Of a stretch of 43,290 nt of DNA, positions 33,570 to 42,600 are shown one piece after another. Under the pieces are notes generated by a model. The model saw only the letters and a program-made list of their open reading frames with translations. It was not told the origin of the DNA and did no database searches. Made by a program: the position numbers and the translations under genes. The first letter of the stretch is position 1. The number at the start of each line of letters is the position of its first letter. Origin of the DNA: Rhodospirillaceae bacterium (lineage in GTDB: Bacteria; Pseudomonadota; Alphaproteobacteria; Rhodospirillales; JABHCV01); NCBI GenBank assembly GCA_018671895.1, contig JABHGV010000005.1, forward strand, positions 1 to 43,290, given 5' to 3'.

Positions 33570-34016
33570 ATGACGTCAAAAATTCTCGTCCTGAACGGAC
33601 CAAACCTGAATTTGCTGGGAACCCGCGAGCCGGAGGTCTATGGCAAGGAAACCCTTGCCGACATCGAAGCCGCCAGTGCCGCGTGCGCCGAAGGCCTTGG
33701 TATGACTGTCGAATTCCGCCAAACCAACACCGAAGGCGAGCTGGTCGACTGGGTCCAACAGGCAAAGGCTGACAATGATTTGCTGATCGTCAACGCCGGG
33801 GCCTACACCCATACGTCGGTCGCCTTGCTGGACGCGCTGTTATCATGCGATATTCCAGTTATCGAGGTACACTTGTCGAACATCCATCAACGCGAGGATT
33901 TCCGCCATCATTCCTATGTCTCGAAGGCGGCACAGGGTATGATCTGCGGATTCGGCGGTTACGGGTATGAAATGGCGCTGCATGCGGCGTCCCGAATTCT
34001 GAATAAACAAGACTGA
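33570..34016 (+). CDS. aroQ: 3-dehydroquinate dehydratase, type II
   Basis: This enzyme dehydrates 3-dehydroquinate in the shikimate pathway. The 148-residue product matches the small dodecameric type II enzyme. It shows [18 protein letters not shown] (active-site loop arginine and tyrosine), [16 protein letters not shown] and [17 protein letters not shown], which contains the catalytic histidine, then [11 protein letters not shown]. The ATG at 33570 gives the family N-terminus; the frame upstream overlaps thiSG and is rejected. It is first in a run aroQ-accB-accC-aat, a common alphaproteobacterial order. Confidence 0.96.
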   Translation: MTSKILVLNGPNLNLLGTREPEVYGKETLADIEAASAACAEGLGMTVEFRQTNTEGELVDWVQQAKADNDLLIVNAGAYTHTSVALLDALLSCDIPVIEVHLSNIHQREDFRHHSYVSKAAQGMICGFGGYGYEMALHAASRILNKQD

Positions 34017-34029
34017 TAGACTGTGAAAA

Positions 34030-34512
34030 ATGGCAGATAAAAAACCATCCAAATCCAAGAAAAACCTCATCGACCCCGATATGGTGCGTGAGCTGGCCGA
34101 ACTTCTCGACGAGACCGGATTGACGGAAATCGAATACGGTAACGATGAATGGCACTTGCGCGTCGGCAAGGGGGCCACATCTGCACCGGCAACCGTTGCC
34201 ATCAGCGCACCGGCCCCGGCGATACAGGAAACCCTGAACGCACCCGCCAAAGACGATGGCGACGATCATGCGAACCATCCGGGCGTTGTCGTCTCACCCA
34301 TGGTCGGAACCGTATACACCTCGCCCGATTCGGATTCCGCGCCTTTCATCAAAATTGGCGATTCCGTCAGCGAGGGCGACACCCTGTTGCTGATCGAAGC
34401 CATGAAAGTCTTCAACCCCATCAAGGCAACAAAAAGCGGCAAGGTCACCCGTATCTTCTCGGACAACGCTACGCCGGTCGAATTCGGCGAACCTCTGCTG
34501 ATTATTGAGTAA
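34030..34512 (+). CDS. accB: Biotin carboxyl carrier protein of acetyl-CoA carboxylase
   Basis: A 160-residue carrier for biotin in fatty-acid synthesis. The N-terminal part (residues 1-50) contributes the subunit-contact region. A linker of alanine, proline and charged residues follows, and the lipoyl/biotinyl domain (about 85-160) has the biotin acceptor lysine in the invariant EAMK of LLLIEAMKVFNPI. The stop and the accC start share one base (TAATG), so translation is coupled. It lies 13 bp after aroQ. Confidence 0.97.
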   Translation: MADKKPSKSKKNLIDPDMVRELAELLDETGLTEIEYGNDEWHLRVGKGATSAPATVAISAPAPAIQETLNAPAKDDGDDHANHPGVVVSPMVGTVYTSPDSDSAPFIKIGDSVSEGDTLLLIEAMKVFNPIKATKSGKVTRIFSDNATPVEFGEPLLIIE

Positions 34513-35855
34513 TGTTTGAAAAAGTCCTGATCGCCAACCGGGGGGAAATCGCGCTTCGTATTCAGCGCGCCTGTCGGGAAATGGGCATTCGCACCGTCGC
34601 CGTTCATTCAACGGCGGACGAAACTGCGATGCATGTCAGGCTTGCCGATGAAAGCATCTGCATCGGCCCGCCTGCGGCCAAGGACAGTTACCTCAGCATG
34701 CCTGCGATCCTGACGGCAGCAGCGATTTCCAACGCCGACGCTATCCATCCGGGCTATGGCTTTTTGTCTGAAAACGCCGACTTTGCGGCCAAGGTCGAAG
34801 AACATGACTTCACCTTCATCGGCCCGAAGCCCGAACACATCGAATTAATGGGCGACAAGATCGCCGCCAAGCAAGCGGTCAAGGACGCGGGTATTCCTGT
34901 CGTCCCCGGTTCTGACGGTGGTGTCGCAGACGTAGCCGAGGCGCTGAAAATCGCCAATGAAATTGGCTATCCGATCCTGATCAAGGCGACCGCAGGCGGT
35001 GGCGGACGCGGCATGAAGCTGGCCCATTCCGCAGACGATCTGCCTGAATGCCTGAGCACTGCCCGAAAAGAGGCCGAGGCCTACTTCGGCAACCCCGAAG
35101 TCTATATGGAAAAATACCTTGGCAAGCCACGCCATATCGAAATCCAGATCCTTGCCGACGGGTTCGGCAACGTCGTTCATTTGGGCGAGCGCGATTGCTC
35201 CTTGCAGCGTCGTCATCAAAAGGTGCTTGAAGAAGCCCCCTCGCCCGCGCTTAACGACGATGCCCGCCAGAAAATCGGCAACATTGCCGCCGAAGCGGTT
35301 AGGAAAATCGGTTACCGCAGTGCCGGCACCATCGAATTTCTGTACGAAAACGGCGAGTTCTATTTCATCGAGATGAACACCCGCTTGCAGGTCGAGCACC
35401 CGATCACCGAAATGATTACCGGGCTTGATCTGGTGCGCGAGATGATCCGCATCGCCAACGGGGCGCCCCTGGGCTACGAACAAAAAGACGTGCGTTTTTC
35501 CGGCCATGCCATCGAATGCCGGATCAATGCCGAACACCCGGAAACCTTCATGCCGTCGCCGGGCACCATCGGCGATTACCATGCGCCGGGCGGGCTTGGC
35601 GTGCGTGTCGATTCTGGCCTGTATTCCGGCTACACGGTGCCGTCCCACTACGACAGCATGATCGCCAAGTTGATCGTCCACGGCACCAATCGCAATGAAT
35701 GCCTGATGCGCCTGCGCCGGTCGCTTAGTGAATACGTCATCGACGGCCTCGACACCTCGATCCCGCTGCATCAAAAGCTGATGGGTGAAGTCGATTTCGT
35801 CAACGGCGACTACGACATTCACTGGCTCGAAAAGCTCGTCGGTCTGAAGGAATGA
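34512..35855 (+). CDS. accC: Biotin carboxylase of acetyl-CoA carboxylase
   Basis: A 447-residue ATP-grasp enzyme that carboxylates biotin on AccB with bicarbonate and ATP. The order of motifs is complete: [33 protein letters not shown], the glycine-rich ATP lid [30 protein letters not shown], and [14 protein letters not shown] with catalytic glutamates and arginine. Length is the same as in other bacteria. Start coupling to accB and a four-base overlap with aat place it in one operon. Confidence 0.97.
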   Translation: MFEKVLIANRGEIALRIQRACREMGIRTVAVHSTADETAMHVRLADESICIGPPAAKDSYLSMPAILTAAAISNADAIHPGYGFLSENADFAAKVEEHDFTFIGPKPEHIELMGDKIAAKQAVKDAGIPVVPGSDGGVADVAEALKIANEIGYPILIKATAGGGGRGMKLAHSADDLPECLSTARKEAEAYFGNPEVYMEKYLGKPRHIEIQILADGFGNVVHLGERDCSLQRRHQKVLEEAPSPALNDDARQKIGNIAAEAVRKIGYRSAGTIEFLYENGEFYFIEMNTRLQVEHPITEMITGLDLVREMIRIANGAPLGYEQKDVRFSGHAIECRINAEHPETFMPSPGTIGDYHAPGGLGVRVDSGLYSGYTVPSHYDSMIAKLIVHGTNRNECLMRLRRSLSEYVIDGLDTSIPLHQKLMGEVDFVNGDYDIHWLEKLVGLKE

Positions 35856-36550
35856 GCCGCCCTACTCCGGGTCCTCACAAACTGACACCGGAGATTCTCG
35901 TTCGCGCCTATGCCGCCGGTATTTTCCCAATGTCGGAAAGCCGCGACGATCCAAGTATCTTCTGGGTTGATCCGGAAGTACGTGGAATTCTTCCCCTTGA
36001 TGATTTTCACATTTCAAAAAGCCTGAAGAAAACCATTCGCCGAAAGCCCTTCGAGGTTTCTTTCGACACCGATTTCCGCGCCGTCATCAACGCTTGTGCC
36101 GAAATTCCACGTGGCGAACAGGATGGCAATCAAGGCACCTGGATCAATGATCAGATCATCGACGCCTATTGCGAGCTGCATGTCCTCGGGCTTGCCCATT
36201 CGGTTGAATGCCGTCTTGATGGCACGCTGGTCGGTGGCTTGTACGGGGTCTCGCTGAATGGCGTATTTTGCGGCGAGAGCATGTTCTCGACTGCCACCGA
36301 CGCATCGAAGGTGGCGCTAGTGCATCTGGTGGCGCGGCTTAAGCTTAGCGGGTTCCGGCTGCTCGATTCACAGTTTGTCACCGAGCACCTGCAACGTTTC
36401 GGGGCCATCGAAATCCCGGCCCGACATTATCAAATGCGTTTACAGGAAGCGCTCGAGACCGAAGCCGGATTTCAGTTGGATGTCTCGGGCGAAGAGTCCT
36501 GGGGCGCGGTCGAGGCCCTGTTGACACAATCCAGCACCCAGACATCGTAG
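35852..36550 (+). CDS. aat: Leucyl/phenylalanyl-tRNA--protein transferase
   Basis: A 232-residue transferase that adds leucine or phenylalanine to proteins with N-terminal arginine or lysine, marking them for ClpS-ClpAP. Motifs visible: [69 protein letters not shown] and [15 protein letters not shown]. The start overlaps the accC stop (ATGA). The last 79 bp overlap the 3' end of the convergent DUF2155 gene, an unusually long tail-to-tail overlap. Confidence 0.96.
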   Translation: MSRPTPGPHKLTPEILVRAYAAGIFPMSESRDDPSIFWVDPEVRGILPLDDFHISKSLKKTIRRKPFEVSFDTDFRAVINACAEIPRGEQDGNQGTWINDQIIDAYCELHVLGLAHSVECRLDGTLVGGLYGVSLNGVFCGESMFSTATDASKVALVHLVARLKLSGFRLLDSQFVTEHLQRFGAIEIPARHYQMRLQEALETEAGFQLDVSGEESWGAVEALLTQSSTQTS

Positions 36551-36867
36551 ACCGGGTGTTCCAGCGCCGACAGTGCCGGTGATGAGGCAAACATCCAGCC
36601 CCGGAAAATGCTGATTGCCGGTTCGCCGGGCTTGACCTCCCAGATATCGAGGAACGTCGCGCTTTCCGGCGTTTCTTCAGGCGGGCGTTTGTCACAGGTA
36701 CGCGCGATGATTTCCAGCGCTCCGAACTTGATGCTGTCGCCGACCGGGGCCTCAATCGTTGAAACCCGGGCCGTCACCTTGTCTAGGCCTTGCAGGACGG
36801 CAGTGTTGTAGGGATCTGCTGTAGCGGGAAACGCCAGCAGCACAAACACAACAACAAGCGCCCTCAT
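36472..36867 (-). CDS. DUF2155 exported protein
   Basis: A 131-residue exported protein with signal peptide ([17 protein letters not shown]). The mature part shows the DUF2155 signature: [55 protein letters not shown] and a final VWVLDC. Its two conserved cysteines probably form a disulphide. Function is unknown; the family is nearly confined to alphaproteobacteria and usually lies near complex I accessory and mla genes, as here. The product continues 14 residues beyond the conserved DC, into aat on the other strand. The start overlaps the methyltransferase stop (ATGA). Confidence 0.88.
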   Translation of the reverse strand: MRALVVVFVLLAFPATADPYNTAVLQGLDKVTARVSTIEAPVGDSIKFGALEIIARTCDKRPPEETPESATFLDIWEVKPGEPAISIFRGWMFASSPALSALEHPVYDVWVLDCVNRASTAPQDSSPETSN

Positions 36868-37634
36868 GGGGCGCCGCCTTTCAGGGCCCTAAACCTGAGA
36901 CGCACATAATCGACATTCCAATTGCCATCCGCATCGCGCAGGATTGGCGCCAGCAAATCACGCACCCGGTCAACGAAGGCCGGGCGTTCATCTTTGGGCA
37001 CGGCTTTAAGAAAACTCTCGCAAAACGTATCAAGCCAGCCTTCGATGTCACCGGGGATCGGCGTCGGGCGCTCGAACAGGAATATTTCTTCGACATCGAA
37101 ACCTGCGGCTTCCAGTCTTACGCGATAATCGTCGACAGTCGGGAAATACCAGGGCCAGACATCGGCGATGGCGACGCCACGGGATTCCAGCACCTCGACC
37201 AGGGCACCGGCGACCGCGGCAACATTACCCGAACCGCCAAATTCACCAACGAAGCGACCGCCCGGTTTCAAAGCCTTGAACACCCCTTCGATGACAGCGT
37301 CCGCTTCTTTAATCCAATGTAAGGCTGCGTTTGAAAAAACCGCGTCAAATTCAGTTTCGAAATCCAGCCGGGTGGCATCCATGACGCGGGCATCGAGGTC
37401 TAGTTCCTGAGCTGCGGCCACTTGTTCGGCGCTGGCATCAATGCCGATGACATCGCACCCCATATCCTTGAGGCGAACCGTCAGTTTGCCGTGCCCGCAC
37501 CCCAGGTCGAGAATTCTCTCGCCCGACTGCGCATCGAGCAGATCCAGAGTATCGCTGCCCAAATCGGCAACGAAACCGGCATTCGCCTCGTAACGGTCAG
37601 GATTCCAGTGTTGTTTGGGCTCTTTTCCGGTCAC
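36864..37634 (-). CDS. Class I SAM-dependent methyltransferase
   Basis: A 256-residue methyltransferase with the Rossmann fold. The SAM-binding motif is ILDLGCGHGKLTVRL, followed by the acidic GIDASAEQV, then DAVFSNAALHWIKE and LKPGGRFVGEFGG. The pattern resembles trans-aconitate 2-methyltransferase relatives, but the substrate is not known. It uses a GTG start (complement of 37632-37634) six bases after the mlaD stop, with no clear ribosome binding site, suggesting translational coupling. It overlaps DUF2155 by four bases downstream. Confidence 0.88.
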   Translation of the reverse strand: MTGKEPKQHWNPDRYEANAGFVADLGSDTLDLLDAQSGERILDLGCGHGKLTVRLKDMGCDVIGIDASAEQVAAAQELDLDARVMDATRLDFETEFDAVFSNAALHWIKEADAVIEGVFKALKPGGRFVGEFGGSGNVAAVAGALVEVLESRGVAIADVWPWYFPTVDDYRVRLEAAGFDVEEIFLFERPTPIPGDIEGWLDTFCESFLKAVPKDERPAFVDRVRDLLAPILRDADGNWNVDYVRLRFRALKGGAP

Positions 37635-37640
37635 GACGGA

Positions 37641-38093
37641 CTATTTGTCGCCGCCAGTGGCGAGGAAGATAATTTCACCGACCTGATCTTCCAGCGAACG
37701 GAAGTCCTTGGTCTTGGTGATCGATCCACCATCTTCGATATAGGTCTTTTCTACACCCGGTTCGAGGCGCACGTACTTGCCACCGAGCATGCCTTCGCTG
37801 GCAATCGAAGCAACGGTATCGGTCGGCAATTTGATATCCGACGAAATCGACATTTTGACGACGGCATCATAAGTATCCGGGTCCAGCCCCTGGCTTGTCA
37901 CGGAACCAATCTTGATGCCGCTGACACGCACGTCGCCGCCCTTGTTCAGACCGCCGATCTTGTAGAACGCGGCGTTCACTTCATAGCCTTTGACCGCCTG
38001 CACTTCTGCCGATGTATAGGCGAAATAGACAAACATTCCGGCAACCAGCAGGACGACGGCTCCCAAAACGGTTTCGATGGCGTTTCTGCCCAT
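37641..38093 (-). CDS. mlaD: MlaD-family lipid-transport protein, copy 1
   Basis: A 150-residue inner-membrane-anchored MCE protein that passes phospholipids between membranes in the Mla system. It has an N-terminal transmembrane helix (TVLGAVVLLVAGMFVYFAY) and one MCE domain: YEVNAAFYKIGGLNKGGDVR, VSGIKIGSVTSQGLD, ISSDIKLPTDTVASIASEGM and GGKYVRLEPG. MCE proteins form hexameric rings around a hydrophobic pore. It lies two bases downstream of a second, divergent paralogue. MlaE and MlaF are not in the window. Confidence 0.92.
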   Translation of the reverse strand: MGRNAIETVLGAVVLLVAGMFVYFAYTSAEVQAVKGYEVNAAFYKIGGLNKGGDVRVSGIKIGSVTSQGLDPDTYDAVVKMSISSDIKLPTDTVASIASEGMLGGKYVRLEPGVEKTYIEDGGSITKTKDFRSLEDQVGEIIFLATGGDK

Positions 38094-38095
38094 GA

Positions 38096-38638
38096 TTATT
38101 CGTCTCCCTTTATGGCGCCTTTGATTTTACCGAGTATCCGGTGTGCTTCCTTGACCTGGGCCTTGGCTGCCTTGGCTTCTTTTGCCTGTTTCTTGCCCTC
38201 GGCGATAATCAAGTCCAGCAATTCGCTGACCACCAAGGCGTCCTGGGTGAATGTGATAACGCCGCCGTCGGTCAGGTATTCTTCGTCGCCGCCCGGCTCC
38301 AGCGTGATGTATTTCGAACCAAACAGGCCGTCGGTGTGAATGGCTGCCGACGTGTCGGTCGGCAATTTAACATCCGTCTTCATGGTCAGGCTAACAATCG
38401 CCCGGTAATTTTCATCAAGTCTCTGCGAGGTAACGCTGCCGATGCGCACACCACCCATATGGACCTCGTCGCCTTCGACCAGGCCATCGACGCGATTAAA
38501 CACCGCCTCAATTGTGTAGCTGCCGTCAGCAGCGCTTTTCGCCGCATCGTGACCACCCGGAAGAACGACGAAGACCAGCGCAAAAACGATGACCATGACG
38601 GCACCGACAACAATGGATTTGCTTTCCGATACATTCAT
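38096..38638 (-). CDS. MlaD-family lipid-transport protein, copy 2 (longer)
   Basis: A 180-residue paralogue of the next gene. It has a transmembrane helix (IVVGAVMVIVFALVFVVLPG) and an MCE domain with YTIEAVFNRVDGLVEGDEVH, MGGVRIGSVTSQRLD, LPTDTSAAIHTDGLFGSKYITLEPG. It then carries a C-terminal lysine/alanine-rich helix (about residues 145-180: AEGKKQAKEAKAAKAQVKEA) absent from copy 1. The ATG at 38636-38638 gives the family start; the frame upstream is antisense to the complex I gene. Two MCE proteins in tandem could form mixed rings or serve different lipids. Confidence 0.9.
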   Translation of the reverse strand: MNVSESKSIVVGAVMVIVFALVFVVLPGGHDAAKSAADGSYTIEAVFNRVDGLVEGDEVHMGGVRIGSVTSQRLDENYRAIVSLTMKTDVKLPTDTSAAIHTDGLFGSKYITLEPGGDEEYLTDGGVITFTQDALVVSELLDLIIAEGKKQAKEAKAAKAQVKEAHRILGKIKGAIKGDE

Positions 38639-38651
38639 GATGGGCCTGCTT

Positions 38652-39005
38652 TTAAGGTGTCCAAGACTGGTAGTCGCCGGTGGCATGGTCGCGCTTGCCG
38701 CCCTTGAAGTCATGTCCGGCCGGGAAATAGGCAGCGGGCGTGCCACTGGGGTTGGCTTGATGCTCTTTCTGCCAGTCACGGGGTTGGGCGGCGGTTTCCG
38801 TAAGCGGGGCATCGACCGTGTGATGCAGCCATGCATGCCATTCCGCCGGCACCGAAGAGGCTTCGGTGCGCCCCTTGTACAACACCCAACGACGTTCGCG
38901 GCCATGCAGTTTTTTACCCTTGGAGCGGTAATAACGGTTGGAGAACACGTCGGTTCCAACCAGTTCACCCTTAAACCAGGTATAGAGAATCGTGCCGATA
39001 ATCAT
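38652..39005 (-). CDS. NDUFA12-like accessory subunit of complex I
   Basis: A 117-residue accessory subunit of NADH:ubiquinone oxidoreductase, homologous to mitochondrial NDUFA12 (B17.2) and characteristic of alphaproteobacteria. Recognised by YTWFKGELVGTDVFSNRYYR, RRWVLYKGRTEASSVPAEWHAWLHHTVD and the C-terminal YQSWTP. It is the first gene of a minus-strand group with the mlaD genes, methyltransferase and DUF2155, spaced 13 bp from copy 2 of mlaD. Confidence 0.94.
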   Translation of the reverse strand: MIIGTILYTWFKGELVGTDVFSNRYYRSKGKKLHGRERRWVLYKGRTEASSVPAEWHAWLHHTVDAPLTETAAQPRDWQKEHQANPSGTPAAYFPAGHDFKGGKRDHATGDYQSWTP

Positions 39006-39326
39006 GATGTCCCCGTTTTCTTGTCTGCGACGCTTGAAAGCTGTCCGTTTGTTGCCAAATCAATAGCCCAATGCACCCGATGCGTCCAGCAATTCTCAGG
39101 TGGGACTCGCAATCGTAACCAACATACCGGCCTAAAACGATGGCTCAGGCATTTGCTCAAACACTGCTTCAGGCAACACTCGTTAAGCCCTCAATTATAA
39201 AGACAACTTTACGGTTTAATGAGGGCAAATCCCGACAAGCGACATACGGGCGTCTGCGATGCTTGAATCATTTTCAACACCTGCTCGTAAGAATTTGAAA
39301 GTACGGGAAAACCTGCCCAGCTCAGA

Positions 39327-39400
39327 CTACATTTTGTATGTTTATTTAAACCAGATACGAAATGTTGTTGCGTCGGCGAGAAGCATCTTCTACATTTTGT
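39327..39400. repeat. Direct repeat CTACATTTTGT, 63 bp apart
   Basis: An 11-bp direct repeat at 39327-39337 and 39390-39400. The spacing is close to six helical turns, and the second copy starts 32 bp before the NrdR-like box. Possibly regulatory, possibly chance. Confidence 0.45.
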
Positions 39401-39421
39401 GCCTCGGTTCTGGGCAAACAC

Positions 39422-39437
39422 ACACTATCTGGTGTGT
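39422..39437 (+). promoter_or_regulatory. NrdR-like box upstream of nrdJ
   Basis: ACACTATCTGGTGTGT matches the NrdR consensus (acaCwAtATaTwGtgt) at 13 of 16 positions. NrdR boxes precede ribonucleotide reductase genes in most bacteria, usually in pairs; I could not find a clear second box. Confidence 0.6.
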
Positions 39438-39652
39438 ACGCATTTCGAAGCGCCGTACGATGAAACGCATGAATATGGGAATTTGTGAATTTCGTCCGAC
39501 GCAGACCAAAGCTCGCTACACAGGCCGATTATTGAGTTCGGGGGGGATTTCCGAATTCAAAAAAACAATAACAAACCGGTTGGGATTGCCTCCCTACAAG
39601 TAGGCGATATCCGATCATGATTTAAGGCTTACTGGGAAATATTGGGGGCTTC

Positions 39653-42600
39653 ATGCGCGCTAATCGTCTTTTCACCAACAAAAACGTTTCACCTTACGAT
39701 TCCATCGAGTTTCGGCATACGGCCAGTGAAATCCGTAACCCCGATGGGTCCGTTGTCTTTCAACTTGAACGCATGGAAGTCCCTGCCGCCTGGTCACAGG
39801 TCGCTTGTGATGTTCTGGCGCAGAAATATTTCCGCAAGGCTGGCGTTCCGGCCAAGCTGAAGAAGGTAAAGGAAAAAGACATTCCGGAATGGCTGTGGCG
39901 CAGCGTTCCCGACGAAAAGTCCTGCAAGGCATTACCCGAAGGCCAGCGTTGCTGCGGTGAAACCTCTGCCAAGCAGGTCTTCGACAGGCTCGCCGGCACC
40001 TGGACCTACTGGGGCTGGAAAGGTGGCTTCTTCGACACCGAAGAAGACGCGAAATCCTACTTCGATGAAATGCGCTACATTCTGGCTGCCCAAATCGGCG
40101 CGCCGAATTCACCGCAATGGTTCAACACCGGTCTGCACTGGGCCTATGGCATCGACAGCTCGGCGCAGGGACACTCGTTTGTCGATTTCCGCACCGGCAA
40201 ACTGGTTCAGTCGACATCCGCATACGAGCACCCGCAACCCCACGCCTGCTTCATTCAGGGTATCAGTGATGACCTTGTGAACGAAGGTGGCATCATGGAC
40301 TTATGGGTGCGTGAAGCACGCCTGTTTAAGTACGGGTCTGGCACCGGCACCAATTTCTCGAAGCTGCGGGCTGAAAACGAAAATCTGTCCGGTGGCGGCA
40401 AGTCATCAGGGCTGATGAGCTTTCTGAAAATCGGTGATCGCGCCGCTGGTGCCATCAAATCGGGCGGCACCACGCGTCGCGCCGCCAAGATGGTTGTCGT
40501 CGATGTTGACCACCCGGATGTTGAGCAGTTCATTAACTGGAAAGTCCGAGAAGAACAGAAAGTCGCCGCACTGGTCGCTGGTTCCCGGCTGGCCGATATC
40601 CACCTGAACGCAGTTATGCTGGCGTGTCAGGAAAAATGCGATTGCAGCGGTGACGAAGAGTCCAAAGGCGAAGGAAACGGCGATTGCCGCTTCGATCCAA
40701 AGAAAAACCCAACCCTGAAAACGGCCATTCTTGCCAGCCGAGCCGCGATGATCCCGGAAAACTACATCCAGCGCGTCATTCAATTCGCCCAACAAGGATT
40801 CACGGAAATTGACTTCCCGGTCCTCGACACCGACTGGGATTCCGAGGCCTATCTGACGGTTTCCGGACAGAATTCCAACAACACGGTCCGCATCACCGAC
40901 AAGTTCCTGCAACGCGTCCTTGAAGATGGCGATTGGGAACTGATACGACGCACCGACGGTGCGGTTGATAAACGTATCAAGGCCCGCGAACTGTGGGAAA
41001 ACATTGGCCATGCCGCCTGGGCCTGCGCCGATCCTGGAATTCAGTTCGACACCACCATCAACGACTGGCACACGTGTCCCGAAAGCGGACGCATCAACGC
41101 ATCCAACCCGTGTTCCGAATACATGTTCCTGGATGATACGGCGTGCAATCTGGCGTCGCTGAACCTGATGGCGTTCGCTGGCGAGAACAAGGGCGGCGAG
41201 TCCCAGTTCGATGTCGAGGCGTTCGAACATTCGGTCCGTCTGTGGACCATTACGCTGGAAATTTCGGTGCTGATGGCACAGTTCCCGTCTGACCGCATCG
41301 CCCAGTTGTCCTATGAATTCCGCACCCTTGGCCTCGGCTTCGCCAACATCGGCGGTTATCTAATGGCCGCTGGTGTTCCGTACGACTCAGAAGCCGGACG
41401 CACCATTTGCGGCTCAATCACTGCCCTGATGACCGGCGTTTCCTATGCCACGTCTGCGGAAATGGCCGAAGAAATGGGTGCCTTCCCGCGCTATGAGGAA
41501 AATCGCGAGCACATGCTCAAGGTTATCCGTAACCACCGCCGCGCCGCCTATGGCGAGGTCACCGGCTACGAGGACCTGAGCGTTTCACCGGTTCCGCTCA
41601 GCGTCGAAGGCTCGCCGGACCCTGAATTGTCCGTTGCCGCCCGTACCGCCTGGGACCGCGCCCTTGAATTGGGTGAAGCGCACGGTTTCCGCAATGCCCA
41701 GGTCAGCGTCATCGCACCGACCGGAACCATTGGTCTTGTTATGGACTGCGACACCACCGGCATTGAGCCGGACTTCGCTCTGGTCAAGTTCAAGAAACTG
41801 GCCGGTGGCGGGTATTTCAAAATCATCAACCGCATGGTGCCGACGGCCCTGACGCGTCTTGGGTATTCCGAGCGTCAGATCGCCGACATCAAGGGCTATG
41901 CCGAAGGCCACGCCACATTAGAGGCCGCACCCGGCATCAACCATGACACCCTGCGCGGCAAAGGCTTCACCGAAGAAGCCCTGGCTGCGGTGGAAAAAGA
42001 ACTGGCAGAAGCTTTCGACATTAAGTTCGCTTTCAACAAGTGGACTCTCGGCGAAGCCTTTTGCACAGAGACCCTGGGGATATCCCCCGATCAGCTTGAC
42101 GATGTCTCGTTTGATCTACTGACTCATCTGGGATTCTCCAGGGACCAAATCGACGCCGCCAACACCTTCGTTTGCGGCACCATGACGCTGGAAGGCGCGC
42201 CGCACCTGAAGGACAAGCACCTGTCCGTATTTGACTGTGCCAATCCGTGCGGTCGCACCGGCAAGCGTTATCTGACGGTGGAAAGCCACATCCGCATGAT
42301 GGCCGCCTCGCAGCCGTTCATTTCGGGTGCTATTTCCAAGACCATCAACATGGCGGCCAGTTCAACCATCGAAGACTGCATGGAAGCCTACATGCTGTCA
42401 TGGCGTCTGGGGCTGAAGGCCAACGCGCTGTATCGTGATGGCTCAAAACTGTCTCAGCCCTTGCAGGCACAGGTGCTGGATGCCGACGACCTGGAATCCA
42501 TTGCCGAAGCGCCGTCCGCCGTCAGGGCTGAAATCGTCGCCGAACGCATCGTCGAGCGGTTCATTACCGAACGCGGCCGCTTGCCACATCGTCGCAAGGG

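Larger units (their letters stand above)
39006..39652. other. Long divergent intergenic region (NDUFA12 / nrdJ)
   Basis: About 647 bp with no convincing gene. It contains a GCCCTCA/TGAGGGC inverted repeat around an A/T-rich loop (39187-39226), two copies of CTACATTTTGT, and one NrdR-like box. A 114-codon frame across it (39259-39603) overlaps the NrdR-like box and looks like chance. I saw no cobalamin riboswitch motif. Confidence 0.6.

Noticed and set aside
37422-38339. 305-codon plus-strand frame
   Set aside because: Antisense to the methyltransferase and both mlaD genes; no resemblance to known proteins.
39259-39603. 114-codon plus-strand frame before nrdJ
   Set aside because: Runs across the NrdR-like box and repeats, mixed composition, no initiation signals, no recognised family.
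39006-39652. Cobalamin riboswitch upstream of nrdJ
   Set aside because: No B12-box-like motif found; such switches usually precede the B12-independent reductase instead.
40406-41230. 274-codon minus-strand frame inside nrdJ
   Set aside because: Fully antisense to a strongly conserved gene; the long open frame follows from nrdJ codon usage.
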